Shown: positions 1-9,594, counted from the stretch's first letter. The stretch is DNA of 64,000 nt from Halobacteriales archaeon YIM A00010 (GCA_025041175.1 JAKCFJ010000001.1:1302001-1366000); one strand, 5' to 3'. A program made the numbers and translations. Notes: a model not told the origin generated them from the letters alone.

Positions 1-2334
1 GCGATCGACGTCCTCGGCGTCGACGGTGTCGGACAGTCGCACGCGGGCGCTCGCTTCGGCCAGGCGTACGAACGCTTCGAGCTTTCGGGCTGTCACCGGC
101 ACCGGCGCGTCGTTGTCCGTGCCCTGTGAGCGCAAATCCACGTAGAACTCCTCGATCGTGGTTTTTGCCTCCTCGGTCATCGTCGGGAAACAGCTCCGCC
201 TCGCGTACGCGATGTATTTCCGCAACAGATCGGTGTCGATCGCCGGCTCGACGTCCTCGGTGACCGTATCGACCTCCTCTTGGGTGATGTCCGACGCGCT
301 GTTTTCGGACCGGTGGGTGTGTAACTCCCCCGCGTAGTTCGTGTTGAGAATGTGTTGTGCGAGCTTTTTGTCCTTCTCCGGGTCGGGTTTGTCCGTCACG
401 GTGAAGATGATATCGAACCGCGATATCAGCGCCGGTTCGAGATCGATCTGCCCCGCAATGGCCTCGAATTCGTCGAACCGACCGTACTTCGGGTTCGCGG
501 CACCGAGCAGCGAACACCTGGATTTGAGGGTGGCGTTGATGCCGGCCTTGCTGACGCTGATTTCCTGCTGTTCGAGGGCTTCGTGCATCGCTGACCGGTC
601 CTCGGAGTTGTGGACGACCATCCCGTTGGCGATGAAGTTGTGCGTCCCGGCGACGGTGAGATCGTACACTGACTCGTAGTCGTGGTCCTCGATCAGCCGT
701 GTGGTCTCGACCCGGTGGTAGGTGATCTCCTCTCTCCCTGTTCGAGGCGTGGTGGTCGATCGGCGGGCTATTCCGCCGTCGGTGACCGCTGGGGCCGTAT
801 CGGGCACGGCCACCAGATCGCCGGGTGCGAGCAACCCGGCGGGCGTTTCGTCGCGCTCACCCCCATCGAGAACGAAAAACGGGTGATCTGGGGTCGCCGT
901 CAGCTGCTCACCGGATTCGAGCGTGATCTCACACAACTGGCTCGGGGCGTCATACTCGTGGACCGCCTCGACCGATCGACGGTCGAGACGGTCGTCGTCG
1001 GTCGCCGTCCACACGTCGACATCCGTCCCGCGGATCGTTCTGCCGTTCTCGTGGCGTTCGGTGTCGCCGTGTGCCGCCCGTGTGAGTTCTCGGATGGGGA
1101 CGACCTCCTCGGCGGTGCGGACGAGGGTGTCGCCGGTCACACACTGCATCTTGTCCAGCTCGTCGACCGCCGCGACGCCCTGGTCCGCGAGCACGAGCGC
1201 CCCCGCTTCGAGCGACCACTGTTGGCCGTCGCTGAAGTCGTCGCGGACCGCAGCAGCGGTAAGCCCTGCCGCGGAGGAGCCTTTGCCGGAGGCGTACACC
1301 GACCGGGGGGCGATGTTCCTGACGTACTGCAGCAGCTGGGACTTTCCCGTGCCGGGATCGCCGATCAGCAGAATGTGCATATCACCCCGGATGCGCGATC
1401 CGTCGGGGAGGTGTTTCGTCACCCCGGAGAACAGCTGGAGGATGATGGCGAGTTTCTCCTTTTCGTACCCGTAGATCGACGGCGCCATCGACCCGACCAT
1501 CTGCTGGTAGACGTCCTCCTCGTCGGACAGCGAAATGATGCGCTTTTTGTCCTCATCACTGATCGTCATGTCTTCGAACCGGTCGTCCTCGATCTCGACC
1601 GCCACCCCGTCCATGTAGATGTCGAACATCGTCGACTTCTCGCCGTGGGATTCCTGCTGATCGAGGTGTAACACCCCGGTCACGCGGACGGTGTCGCCGG
1701 CGGTGACCTCCCCAGTGATATCGTCTTCGATGTTGATGTCGAGGCTCTGGGGGCGTTCTCCTCCGCGCAATCCTTCCGGGCTCTCCTGAACGCGGAGTTT
1801 CTGGGCGTCGACGAACTCGGATTGATCGAAGTTGATCCTGAACGGGCCTTGCCGCTCACAGCCCTGACACTCGTGCGGTGAGTGGAACTCTCCCCCAGTC
1901 TGTGGAATGCGCGTCAGGGTGCCACACCGCTGGCATTCGAACGCCGCGTCTTGGACTTTCGGACGGACGTTCGTCGCTTTGCGGATGATCCCCCGAATAC
2001 TCACCAGCTGTCCGTGGTGATGTGAGCGGATGTCACGGATGCCGGTCGTCTCTGGGAGATCGTACACGCGCACGTGGGCTTGTCCGAGGCTCACGTCGAC
2101 CGGGAGATCGTAGAGGCGCAATGCCTCTTCTGCGTACTCACGGAACTGGTCGGGCTGTGTTCGAACGTCCTCAGCGAGGGACTGATCGAAGCGGTAGATA
2201 TCGTCCCACGAGATGTACAGCGAGCGCTGATCGTTCGGATATTTGCGCGCCAGCTCACCGATCTCGTTGCGGTAGTAGGTGCGGTAGAACTCCTCGAAGC
2301 GATCGATGATGTCGGTGTTCTCCGCGCGGGCCAT
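1..2334 (-). CDS. mcm: Replicative DNA helicase MCM, intein-containing, 3' end beyond window
   Basis: This is the hexameric replicative helicase that unwinds DNA at forks. The reverse strand reads N-terminal MARAENTDIIDRF, an OB-fold region with a zinc-ribbon pair (CQRCG and CQGC), Walker A GDPGTGKSQ, Walker B DELDKM, then SEDRSAMHEALEQQ and the arginine-finger region SRFDIIF. The frame is open to the window edge, so the C-terminal winged helix is incomplete. A mini-intein interrupts the AAA+ core just after Walker B. I chose the ATG at 2334 because homologues begin MA..., and a TATA-like CTTAT lies about 25 nt upstream; an in-frame ATG at 2352 would add six residues. Identification is certain, the exact start less so. 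Confidence 0.95.
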   Translation of the reverse strand, partial: MARAENTDIIDRFEEFYRTYYRNEIGELARKYPNDQRSLYISWDDIYRFDQSLAEDVRTQPDQFREYAEEALRLYDLPVDVSLGQAHVRVYDLPETTGIRDIRSHHHGQLVSIRGIIRKATNVRPKVQDAAFECQRCGTLTRIPQTGGEFHSPHECQGCERQGPFRINFDQSEFVDAQKLRVQESPEGLRGGERPQSLDINIEDDITGEVTAGDTVRVTGVLHLDQQESHGEKSTMFDIYMDGVAVEIEDDRFEDMTISDEDKKRIISLSDEEDVYQQMVGSMAPSIYGYEKEKLAIILQLFSGVTKHLPDGSRIRGDMHILLIGDPGTGKSQLLQYVRNIAPRSVYASGKGSSAAGLTAAAVRDDFSDGQQWSLEAGALVLADQGVAAVDELDKMQCVTGDTLVRTAEEVVPIRELTRAAHGDTERHENGRTIRGTDVDVWTATDDDRLDRRSVEAVHEYDAPSQLCEITLESGEQLTATPDHPFFVLDGGERDETPAGLLAPGDLVAVPDTAPAVTDGGIARRSTTTPRTGREEITYHRVETTRLIEDHDYESVYDLTVAGTHNFIANGMVVHNSEDRSAMHEALEQQEISVSKAGINATLKSRCSLLGAANPKYGRFDEFEAIAGQIDLEPALISRFDIIFTVTDKPDPEKDKKLAQHILNTNYAGELHTHRSENSASDITQEEVDTVTEDVEPAIDTDLLRKYIAYARRSCFPTMTEEAKTTIEEFYVDLRSQGTDNDAPVPVTARKLEAFVRLAEASARVRLSDTVDAEDVDR
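607..1143 (-). other. Mini-intein (179 aa) inside MCM
   Basis: In frame with MCM, the segment begins Cys-Val-Thr-Gly-Asp-Thr-Leu-Val (block A). It contains TPDHPFF (block B, with the Thr-x-x-His core) and ends with DYESVYDLTVAGTHNFIANG (block F) followed by MVVHN (block G). The next residue is Ser, the expected +1 nucleophile. Removing it rejoins DELDKMQ to SEDRSAMHEA, the normal MCM sequence after Walker B. At 179 residues there is no room for a LAGLIDADG homing endonuclease and none is seen, so it should splice but not home. Boundaries follow directly from the conserved splice residues. Confidence 0.93.
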
Positions 2335-2424
2335 CGAGTCCTCGTTATGCATCTCCGGATAAGTACCTTCGCACACCCGAGTGAAAGTGAATGTGGTGGC
2401 GTACTCCAAAGAGTCCGATGCACG

Positions 2425-3330
2425 TCACGCGACCCCGAACGCTCGCGTCGCGGTGACGAGCATATCCCCGTGGATGAGCGCAATCACCAACCCGAAAAAG
2501 ACCACGGCGAGAAACGGGATGCCGGGGGTGATCCACACCGATTCGGACTCCTCCGAACAGAGGCGCACTAACCCCGACCGGAGCTGATCGGGGGTGGTTC
2601 CGTACGCGTCGCCGTCGATCGCGGACAGAAAAGCCGCCACGCCCCACGGATCGTCAGCCGATGCGCCCGGGCAGCTCGCGGGATTGCGGTGGGCGTCGGG
2701 CGACGCTCGCAGCGTGGCGAGCGACGTTCCCCGCCAGCGGAGATACATCCTGAGCGCGTCGAGATCCAGTCCACCGGTGAGGCTGGGACCGGACTCGTTC
2801 CCGAGCAGCTGGCCGTATACGTCCGGCACAGCGGTAATGGGGTACGGACGCCCGACGAACATCGCGGGAGTTATCCGTCCGTTAACGCCGTTGTACACGG
2901 CCAGAGCGACCGGAATCACCATCCCGATGAGAACGGTGTTCGTCAGTATCATGAGCGAGAACACCCCGTGAGACGCCCGTTGGAGCGGAAGGATTCCCCA
3001 CCAGAAATAGACGGTGGGACAGACGGGAAACACGAGCGCGAGCGTCCCGATCGCCTTCGCGTCCGCGCCGCCCATAGCGCCCATCCGCCAGAGAAGGTAG
3101 CCGAGCGGGGCGACCAATCCGAGACTCACCGCACACCGGAACAACAACGCGGATCGAACGGGAGCCGGTGCAGCCGCGACCCAATCGACGACGATAGCGA
3201 CCCCACCACCGACGGCGATCGGAAGCCAGATCCAGTTCGGGATCCGGCGGGTCCGAACGTCGTGGTAGCCTGCCCAGGCGAGACAGGGAACGACGAGCAA
3301 CCGGAGCAGATCGGGAGGTGCCACGAACAC
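2425..3330 (-). CDS. A24 family (prepilin/preflagellin-type) membrane peptidase
   Basis: This is an integral-membrane aspartyl protease of the FlaK/PibD/TadV type, which cleaves class III signal peptides of archaeal pilins and archaellins on the cytoplasmic face. The N-terminal helix is followed by the first catalytic Asp in GYHDVRTRRIPNW, and the second lies in GAMGGADAK (the GxGD-type motif, here GGAD). Several further hydrophobic segments follow, then a hydrophilic region around residues 190-260 and a final TM helix. The GTG start at 3330 has a TATA box (TTTATA) ending 24 nt upstream, and it lies downstream of the DUF6276 gene, whereas a longer frame would overlap that gene. Pilin-like genes occur at 43.9-46.9 kb, but a substrate link is inferred. 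About 301 aa. Confidence 0.85.
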   Translation of the reverse strand: MFVAPPDLLRLLVVPCLAWAGYHDVRTRRIPNWIWLPIAVGGGVAIVVDWVAAAPAPVRSALLFRCAVSLGLVAPLGYLLWRMGAMGGADAKAIGTLALVFPVCPTVYFWWGILPLQRASHGVFSLMILTNTVLIGMVIPVALAVYNGVNGRITPAMFVGRPYPITAVPDVYGQLLGNESGPSLTGGLDLDALRMYLRWRGTSLATLRASPDAHRNPASCPGASADDPWGVAAFLSAIDGDAYGTTPDQLRSGLVRLCSEESESVWITPGIPFLAVVFFGLVIALIHGDMLVTATRAFGVA

Positions 3331-3353
3331 ACCGGCTGTGGCTGCGTTTTCGA

Positions 3354-3360
3354 ATATAAA
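3354..3360 (-). promoter_or_regulatory. TATA box of the A24 peptidase gene
   Basis: The reverse strand reads TTTATATTCG, 24 nt before the GTG at 3330. This is the spacing expected for a leaderless haloarchaeal transcript, and it is the main reason for choosing that GTG. Confidence 0.6.
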
Positions 3361-3373
3361 GTTTGACCCGGCG

Positions 3374-3787
3374 TTACCTCTCCAAAAACTGCTCCAGCTG
3401 GTGTCGTCGCCGGTCGACATCCCAGCGTGGGTTGACGCTGCCCTGTCGGTCGAGCTGATCGAGGAGCAACAACGGATCGGCACCCGCCCGTTCCACGTGT
3501 TCGATCAGTTGCTCGATCTCCGCGCGGTTGAGCGCCAACGACTCGAGCAACCCGAGCGCGAGCGCCATCGGGATCGCAGCCTCCCCCGCCGGAAACGAGT
3601 CGCTGACACGGCTGAAATCCGGGACACTCTCGGCGTCTCCTACGGATTCGGAGACGGACGTGGCTGGGAACAGGGTGAGACACCGGGTACAGATAGCGAG
3701 CGTCTCGGTCGTCGCAGGGGCGCACTCGCGCAGATCGGGCGGTACGGTGAACGAAACGAGCGGCGAATCACACTCAGGACAGCTCAT
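3374..3787 (-). CDS. DUF6276-type zinc-ribbon protein
   Basis: This 137-aa soluble protein begins MSCPECDSPLVSF and has a second CxxC pair (CTRC) about 30 residues on, forming a small N-terminal zinc ribbon. A helical, Leu-rich region follows (ALALGLLESLALNRAEIEQL), and the C-terminus is Arg/Gln-rich. It lies 63 bp downstream of the A-ATPase subunit D gene on the same strand, an arrangement I recall from other haloarchaea. Its function is unknown; the family name is from recall and was not searched. Confidence 0.75.
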   Translation of the reverse strand: MSCPECDSPLVSFTVPPDLRECAPATTETLAICTRCLTLFPATSVSESVGDAESVPDFSRVSDSFPAGEAAIPMALALGLLESLALNRAEIEQLIEHVERAGADPLLLLDQLDRQGSVNPRWDVDRRRHQLEQFLER

Positions 3788-3850
3788 ACACCGCGTTGGG
3801 AGACCGCCTTGAAAAAGCGTTACACTCGATCCGAACAGCGACGCACCGGA

Positions 3851-4546
3851 TCAGGTGGTCGGGGCGGCTTCGCGTTCGTCCGCCGATTCGGAGTCCTGAC
3901 CGCTGGCCGCTTCTTCTTCCTCCTTTTCTTTTTTGTTTTTGATCTTCTTCAGGCGGAAAATCTCTTCACGCTCCTGTTCTTCGAGCTTCTGCTCGATGTA
4001 CTCCTGGCTCTCGTACAGGTCGGGGAGGAGTTTGAATTCGAGCGCGTTGACCCGGCGTTTGGTGGTCTCGATCTCTTCGAGCATCTTTTTCATCGCGGTC
4101 TCGACCTCCGCGGCGAGAATGATCTGCTTGAGGAGATCCTCGTAGGCTTCGGCGGCCTCGTCGATGCGGGCGCTGGTGCCGACCACGCCGTAGCCGCGTT
4201 CGTCGAGCGATTTTTTCACTTTCGAGGACTCGATCTGGGGCACTACCACGCCCATGATATTTTTCGACTGGGTCGTGATCTCGGGATACTCTTTCAACGC
4301 CGCGGCAGCACCACGTACCGCGATGTCGCCGTCCATCGCCCGGGCCATGTTGATCTTGCGCTGGGCGTCGTCGTAGGCGGTGTTGAGGTCCGAACGCACG
4401 TCCTGGGCCTGATCGAGGATGTCCATGAACTCCATGATGAGCCCATCGCGCTTTTGTTCGAGCGTGTCGTGTCCGCGCTCGGACAGCTCGATGCGGTCCT
4501 CGATCGCCATGAGGTTCTTTCGCGTCGGCTTGACGTCCGTGGCCAT
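3851..4546 (-). CDS. atpD: A-type (V-type) ATP synthase subunit D
   Basis: This is the central-stalk subunit of the archaeal A1Ao ATP synthase, coupling rotation to catalysis on the cytoplasmic side of the membrane. The N-terminus [34 protein letters not shown] is typical of subunit D, and long helices carry the conserved [14 protein letters not shown] motif near the C-terminal third. The tail is highly charged ([27 protein letters not shown]), longer and more acidic than in non-halophiles. At 231 aa it has the family's usual length. No other ATPase subunit lies in the window, so this subunit is encoded apart from the main operon or beyond reach of this sequence. Confidence 0.95.
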   Translation of the reverse strand: MATDVKPTRKNLMAIEDRIELSERGHDTLEQKRDGLIMEFMDILDQAQDVRSDLNTAYDDAQRKINMARAMDGDIAVRGAAAALKEYPEITTQSKNIMGVVVPQIESSKVKKSLDERGYGVVGTSARIDEAAEAYEDLLKQIILAAEVETAMKKMLEEIETTKRRVNALEFKLLPDLYESQEYIEQKLEEQEREEIFRLKKIKNKKEKEEEEAASGQDSESADEREAAPTT

Positions 4547-4631
4547 GGTTGGATGTTCGGAATTTACCGATGGAGGCTCTTACGTGTTGTTGTTGGCTGC
4601 GAAAGCCGCTCACCGATCGGAATTGTCGCGT

Positions 4632-5057
4632 TTAACACCGTTCCGTACAGATCCGGTCGATGATCTGTCCGGTCGAGAATATCTCCCCTTCGTACTGTGG
4701 TTCCTTCCCCGAAGCCCGCCTGACGACGCAGTCGAGTCCCCGCGCAGAGAGGGCGGCTTCGATCTCGCTTTCGTCGTGGTGTTGGTCGTGTCCGAGGAGG
4801 ACGACGTCAGGATCGATCCGTTCGATCGGAATGAAGATGTCTTCCGTGTGGCCGAGATGGGCCTGATCGACCATCTCCAGGGCGTCGACCATGTCACGGC
4901 GCTGGCGATCGGGAAGAACGGGAGGGTCTTTGTGGGTAACGTTGTTCCGCCGAGCGATGATGACGTGGAGTTCATCGCCCATCGCCTCTCCCTCGCGGAA
5001 GTAGTGGAGATGACCGGGGTGGAGGATGTCGAAGGTCCCTTGCGCGACGACCCTCAT
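4632..5057 (-). CDS. ribL: FAD synthase (archaeal FMN adenylyltransferase) RibL
   Basis: This nucleotidyltransferase makes FAD from FMN and ATP or a related NTP. The N-terminus [23 protein letters not shown] has the GTFD and HxGH signatures of the cytidylyltransferase superfamily, and [11 protein letters not shown] near the C-terminus resembles the ISST-type motif. It is 141 aa, the usual length for RibL. It overlaps the upstream JAMM gene by ATGA, so the two are probably translationally coupled. A related cytidylyltransferase specificity cannot be excluded from sequence alone. Confidence 0.88.
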   Translation of the reverse strand: MRVVAQGTFDILHPGHLHYFREGEAMGDELHVIIARRNNVTHKDPPVLPDRQRRDMVDALEMVDQAHLGHTEDIFIPIERIDPDVVLLGHDQHHDESEIEAALSARGLDCVVRRASGKEPQYEGEIFSTGQIIDRICTERC

Positions 5058-5542
5058 CGGTGCAACTCCCGATCGATGTCCGCCTGTGTGAAATCGAAGA
5101 ACTGTTCTTCCGGATCCGGCAGCACGACGTCGAGCACCGACAGCTCCCTCGCCTTCCCTTCCTGATCGAACGCCTGCCAGTCGCTTTCCCCGTAGGGAGC
5201 GCCGAGAATGATGTGAACCGACCCTTTCCCGAAGGTGGCGAGATCCGCGTCGCTCGGCCGGAGGACGCCGTTTGGATGTGAGTGGATGGAGCCGGTAGCC
5301 CGCCAGTCGTTGGGAACCATGTTCGTCTTCACCGTCGCGCTCACCGGGGACGATTCCGTGCCGGGAATGACGAGGACCTCGGTGATGACGGTCCCCGCCT
5401 CCTCCAGTCCGAGTTTGCGGGCGTCTTCACCGCGGAGCAGCCCCATGTACTCGTCGGGGTGGGTGTTCTCGGCGGCCTCACGCGCGAACGTGAGTGTCTC
5501 CTCGGCAATGCCGAGAATCTCGTCCGAGCGGAACAGGCGCAT
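5054..5542 (-). CDS. Mov34/MPN/PAD-1 (JAMM) family metallo-isopeptidase-like protein
   Basis: This is a JAMM metalloprotease-like domain of about 162 aa. The motif is complete: an upstream Glu in HPDEYMGLL and [14 protein letters not shown] (H-x-H-x(10)-D). Archaeal relatives remove ubiquitin-like SAMP proteins (HvJAMM1) or have other isopeptidase or phosphatase-like roles; which applies here is not visible. The start [10 protein letters not shown] at 5542 is preceded by a TATA-like CCTTAGA about 28 nt upstream. A longer frame exists but adds a basic, non-conserved stretch. The stop overlaps the ribL start (ATGA). Confidence 0.85.
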   Translation of the reverse strand: MRLFRSDEILGIAEETLTFAREAAENTHPDEYMGLLRGEDARKLGLEEAGTVITEVLVIPGTESSPVSATVKTNMVPNDWRATGSIHSHPNGVLRPSDADLATFGKGSVHIILGAPYGESDWQAFDQEGKARELSVLDVVLPDPEEQFFDFTQADIDRELHR

Positions 5543-5784
5543 GTGTAATACGAAGACGCGGTTTCCATCTAAGGGTTCCGAAACGCGTGCCCACCGCTCT
5601 CCTGGCGTCGTTCGCGTGGGTCTCCCGCGTCTCTCGACTTCCGTTTTGTTCGTGAGTATGGACAGCATCCCGACAAAGGTCATTCGAAAGGGAAGCGTTA
5701 ACACCGACGAGAGCCGAGTTCGGGGAAATGCCACCTTCGCGCGTCTCTATCACTATTGTCTACGACCTTGCACCGAGCTGCACG

Positions 5785-7596
5785 ATGGACGATGTGGACG
5801 TTGGTGAGTACTACCACGCCACGGTCAACGGCGTCGTCGACTACGGCGTATTCGTCGACCTCTCGGACAACCTCTCGGGGCTCGTCCACGAGTCGAAACT
5901 ACAGGACGAGTACGAGTATGGGGATTCGCTCATCGTTCAGCTCGATGAGATCCTCGACAACGGAGATCTGAGCTTCAGCGAGGCCCAACCGACCGAGTAC
6001 CGGACGGACGTCGTCGAGCCGGGACAGCTCATCACCGCAGCGGATCTCGACGATGCTGTCGGTGATCCCGCTCATTTCATCGGTGAGATCATTCAGATCC
6101 GCCAGACGTCCGGACCGACCATCTTCCAGGTGCGAGACGAGGTCGGCGTCGTTCCGTGCGCCGGCTTCGAAGAAGCCGGGGTTCGGGCGTATCCGGACAG
6201 CGAGATCGGTGAGATCGTTCGGGTGTCGGGCACTGTCGAGCAGCACAACGGCGGGAAACAGCTGGAGATCGACGAGCTAGAGCCGGTTCCCAACCCCGAA
6301 GAGGTGCGGGCACAGACCGACGAATCGCTCGATGTGGTCGCAGAGCCGAACGAGATCGAGCCGCTCGTCGACTGGCCGGAGCTCGAAACCATCCTCACGG
6401 ATCTCGCTGACGTTGCGAAAACGCTCCGCCGTGCCGTGCTCGATGGCCGACCGATCCGGATCCGTCACCACGCCGACGGCGACGGCATGTGTGCCAGCGT
6501 TCCGCTCCAGCTCGCGCTCGAACGGTTCATCGAGGATCGATACGAGACTCCCGAGGCCTCACAGTATCTGCTCCGCCGGCTGCCGAGCAAGGCGCCCTTC
6601 TACGAGATGGAAGACGTGACGCGTGATCTCAACCACGCGCTGTCCGACCGGGACCGCCACGGGCAGAAGCTGCCGCTGTTTCTGATGCTCGACAATGGCT
6701 CGACCGAAGAGGACATCCCCGCCTACCGGACGCTTGCCGAGTACGACATCCCGATCGTCGTCGTCGACCACCACCATCCCGATCCCGAGGCCGTCGAGCC
6801 GCTCGTCACCGAGCACGTCAACCCGTATCTCCACGGCGAGGACTACCGGGTCACGACCGGCATGATGTCGGTCGAGCTCGCGCGAATGATCGATCCCGAG
6901 CTGACGTCGGATATCACCCACGTTCCGGCCGTCGCAGGACTGTGTGATCGCTCGCGCGCGGACGCGATGGACGCGTACCTCTCGCTCGCCAGCGAAGCGG
7001 GCTACGAGGAACCCGACATCGAGAACATCGGTGAGGCACTCGATTACGCCGCGTTCTGGCTCCGGTACGACGACGGTAACGGCTTCGTCAACGACGTGCT
7101 CGACGTGGGCAGTGACGATTCCGATCGCCACGAGGAGCTCGTGTCGTTTCTCGCTGACCGGGCCGAGCGCGACCGCGACCGCCAGCTCGACGTGACGCTC
7201 CCACACACCGACCACGAGCAGCTCGACAACGGTGCCCACCTGTATCGGATCGATGTCGAACGCCACGCCCACCGGTTCACCTACCCGGCACCGGGAAAGA
7301 CGACCGGCGCGATTCACGACGAGAGGGTCACCGAACACGACGGCGATCCCGTGATCACGATCGGCTACGGGCCGGATTTCGCTGTGCTCCGGAGCGACGG
7401 TGTGCGACTCGACATCCCCGAGATGGTCTCCTCGCTGGCCGACGAACACCCCGAGGCGGGGGTCAGTGGCGGCGGACATCTCGTCGTCGGCTCGATCAAA
7501 TTCGTTTCGGGGCAGCGCGAAACGGTGCTGGACGCGCTCGTCGAGAAGATGGCTGACGCCGAGATCGACGAACAGCTCCGAAGCACTCTGCTCTGA
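5785..7596 (+). CDS. DHH family (RecJ-like) phosphoesterase with N-terminal S1/OB domains
   Basis: This single-strand nuclease-like protein of about 603 aa belongs to the archaeal RecJ/GAN group. An S1 RNA-binding fold occupies roughly residues 1-70 (VGEYYHATVNGVVDYGVFVDL). A second OB domain spans about 95-180 (FIGEIIQIRQTSGPTIFQV). The DHH catalytic core follows, with RHHADGDGMCAS (motif I) and VVVDHHHPDP (the DHH motif). The DHHA1 domain ends with GVSGGGHLVVGSIKF. The frame extends 19 codons upstream to 5728, but the ATG at 5785 immediately precedes the conserved S1 domain. Archaeal relatives act in replication, repair or RNA turnover, and the S1 domain would fit nucleic-acid targeting. 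Confidence 0.88.
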   Translation: MDDVDVGEYYHATVNGVVDYGVFVDLSDNLSGLVHESKLQDEYEYGDSLIVQLDEILDNGDLSFSEAQPTEYRTDVVEPGQLITAADLDDAVGDPAHFIGEIIQIRQTSGPTIFQVRDEVGVVPCAGFEEAGVRAYPDSEIGEIVRVSGTVEQHNGGKQLEIDELEPVPNPEEVRAQTDESLDVVAEPNEIEPLVDWPELETILTDLADVAKTLRRAVLDGRPIRIRHHADGDGMCASVPLQLALERFIEDRYETPEASQYLLRRLPSKAPFYEMEDVTRDLNHALSDRDRHGQKLPLFLMLDNGSTEEDIPAYRTLAEYDIPIVVVDHHHPDPEAVEPLVTEHVNPYLHGEDYRVTTGMMSVELARMIDPELTSDITHVPAVAGLCDRSRADAMDAYLSLASEAGYEEPDIENIGEALDYAAFWLRYDDGNGFVNDVLDVGSDDSDRHEELVSFLADRAERDRDRQLDVTLPHTDHEQLDNGAHLYRIDVERHAHRFTYPAPGKTTGAIHDERVTEHDGDPVITIGYGPDFAVLRSDGVRLDIPEMVSSLADEHPEAGVSGGGHLVVGSIKFVSGQRETVLDALVEKMADAEIDEQLRSTLL

Positions 7597-7616
7597 GCGT
7601 CGGGACAGTTCGACGC

Positions 7617-9320
7617 TCACCGATCGCGTTCGAAGTCGATCGTTTTGGCGAGCACTAGCGCCACCAAAACGAGGATCCCGAGCGCGGCGATGATCCCCAC
7701 GGGAAGTCCGTCGTCGGTTCCGCCCGTCCAGTCCGCGGCGAACACCTTTTCGTAGTAGTTCCCGACCGCATCCCCCGTGAGAACGACCGCGACTTCCCGG
7801 TTTTCTCGAGCGGACTCCTCGTTCCAGTTGAGACTTCCGATAACGACGTGCTCGCCGTCGACGATCACCCCTTTGGCGTGGATCTTTCCGTACCGATCGT
7901 TCGGCTCCGCAAGTTGTACCTCGAGCGGAAGATCCCGCTCGGCCGCAAGCCGGTTGAGATGCTCGGCGATCGCGCTGTTTTCCTCTTTCACGTACCACTC
8001 GTTGCTGAGGAGGATGCGAACGTCGACACCTCGACGCGCGGCCTCGAGCACTGCCCCCGTGAACGGACCGTCGGGTCCAGCGACCGACACCTGCACGACT
8101 CGGATCTCCTCAGTGGCGTTGTCGATCAGACCGATCAGCTCCGACTCGGCGTTGTCGGGCGCGAGGAGAAGCCGCGTCCGTTCGACCGGTAGCTGCTCTG
8201 GGGCTATCTCCGAGGGGTACGATTCGACCGCCCGATCGGCCGTCTCGAACGTTTCGTTTCGCCGGAACGCCGGCCACAGCATCGTATCCTTCCACCCGGT
8301 ATCGGCCACGAACACCGCCGCCAATCGGTCCGTGAGCGCTCGATCGTCGACGACCGTCCCCCATCCGCGACTCGAACGGCCGCCAACGCCCGATGGCTTC
8401 CAGTTTTCGGTCATCACGAGCGATCGGTTGTCCACGACGGCGTATTTCGCGTGGTGGTAGTCGTATCGCGCCCGCTCGCCTCCGAGCACGTGCACCTCGA
8501 TGCCAGCCGACGACAACCGATCGAGCACCGCCGCCTCGCGGGTCGTGATCCCTCCGACTGGGCCGCTCTCGACGAGTACCTCGACGTGAACGCCACGACG
8601 GTGTGCCCGAACCAGCTCGGTGGCAACCCGCTCGGACGTGAACGTGTATCCGCCGAGCAGGATCCGATCCGTGGCCGACTCCAGCGTCTCTCGGGGTACG
8701 TCCGGAGCGTCCGGCAGCACGAACAGCCGAGCCGATGTCGATCCGGTTTCGAGCGCCGAAAAGTCGGTGCTACCGATCGGCTGCCACTCCCACTGTTCGC
8801 CATCCCGCCGGTATCGTTCACCCTCTGGGGCCGTGTCGTATTCGACCGCATCGATCGGTCCGTCGTTCCCCACGAGCCGGACCCGCTCGCCGCTGTTGGC
8901 AAGTTCCAACGTTCCCGCGAGCGGTTGTACCGGCGCGTCGATCACGGCTCGGGCTGCTTCCGGCTCCGTCGAGAGCACGATCCGACCGTTCACCGTCGTG
9001 TTCGGTAACGAGACGTTCGACTCCCCATCACGGAGCTGCCAACCGCTCACGTTCGTCTCTTCCGGTATCTCGATGACGACGAACTCGCCCGCATCACTCT
9101 CGGCGACCGGATTCGGGTGGACACCGACGATTTCGATCTGGGTGTCCGACTCCGAACTGTTCGTATCACCAGCCGCCCCCGCCGATGGTCCTCCGAACGT
9201 TGCGACGACGAGTAGTACCGCCAGTACCCACGTCCATCGCAGTGGGGGTTGGCGTGGAGCCGGCTCCTGAACCGAGTCCGAAAGCCACCTCCACCCGGAA
9301 CGATCGCCTCGTGTTACCAC
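7617..9320 (-). CDS. Surface phospholipase D-like protein with lamin-tail domain
   Basis: This 567-aa protein has an N-terminal hydrophobic segment (WTWVLAVLLVVATFGGPSAGAAG) and a C-terminal TM helix (GIIAALGILVLVALVLA) ending in a basic tail, so the body is probably extracellular. After the signal region comes a lamin-tail-like domain (EIVGVHPNPVAESDAGEFVVIE...). Two PLD domains follow: YHHAKYAVVDN and IHAKGVIVDGEHVVIGSLNWN, both with HxK and downstream Asn/Ser/Glu residues. Related enzymes are nucleases or phospholipases. The GTG start at 9320 has a TATA box (TTTATA, around 9344-9350) ending 24 nt upstream. It is convergent with the DHH gene, with a gap of about 20 bp. Confidence 0.85.
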   Translation of the reverse strand: MVTRGDRSGWRWLSDSVQEPAPRQPPLRWTWVLAVLLVVATFGGPSAGAAGDTNSSESDTQIEIVGVHPNPVAESDAGEFVVIEIPEETNVSGWQLRDGESNVSLPNTTVNGRIVLSTEPEAARAVIDAPVQPLAGTLELANSGERVRLVGNDGPIDAVEYDTAPEGERYRRDGEQWEWQPIGSTDFSALETGSTSARLFVLPDAPDVPRETLESATDRILLGGYTFTSERVATELVRAHRRGVHVEVLVESGPVGGITTREAAVLDRLSSAGIEVHVLGGERARYDYHHAKYAVVDNRSLVMTENWKPSGVGGRSSRGWGTVVDDRALTDRLAAVFVADTGWKDTMLWPAFRRNETFETADRAVESYPSEIAPEQLPVERTRLLLAPDNAESELIGLIDNATEEIRVVQVSVAGPDGPFTGAVLEAARRGVDVRILLSNEWYVKEENSAIAEHLNRLAAERDLPLEVQLAEPNDRYGKIHAKGVIVDGEHVVIGSLNWNEESARENREVAVVLTGDAVGNYYEKVFAADWTGGTDDGLPVGIIAALGILVLVALVLAKTIDFERDR

Positions 9321-9541
9321 ACCGCTTCTGGTTTCGGTATTCGATATAAAGCTGTGGATCGATACGGCACGAAAACATACAGGGTCGAACGTCGGACTGA
9401 TAACCATGATAGGAGCAGGCATCAGACGTATCCAGTGAAACCGGTAGCCTGCTTCGGGCAGCGATGAGCCCTATGACGATCCACTCTTCGGACGGGGAGA
9501 ACGCCAGTCATCGCTATCCTTCCGCTGGTTTGCCAACAAGG

Positions 9542-9559
9542 GTGTGAATATATTCACAC
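9542..9559. promoter_or_regulatory. Perfect 18-bp palindrome overlapping a TATA box
   Basis: GTGTGAATATATTCACAC is a perfect palindrome whose AT-rich centre also looks like a TATA box, about 45 bp upstream of the ATG at 9595. A dimeric repressor bound here would block TFB/TBP, so it is a plausible operator for the SnoaL-like gene. Regulator unknown. Confidence 0.5.
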
Positions 9560-9594
9560 GAGATTCCATGGGGTCACCACACGTCATCTATCTC

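Noticed and set aside
607-1143. Homing endonuclease in the MCM intein
   Set aside because: Only 179 aa between splice junctions and no LAGLIDADG-like motifs.
682-1671. Long + strand ORF across MCM
   Set aside because: Antisense shadow of mcm and its intein; in high-GC haloarchaeal DNA, opposite-strand frames stay open. Arg/His/Pro-rich composition without acidic bias.
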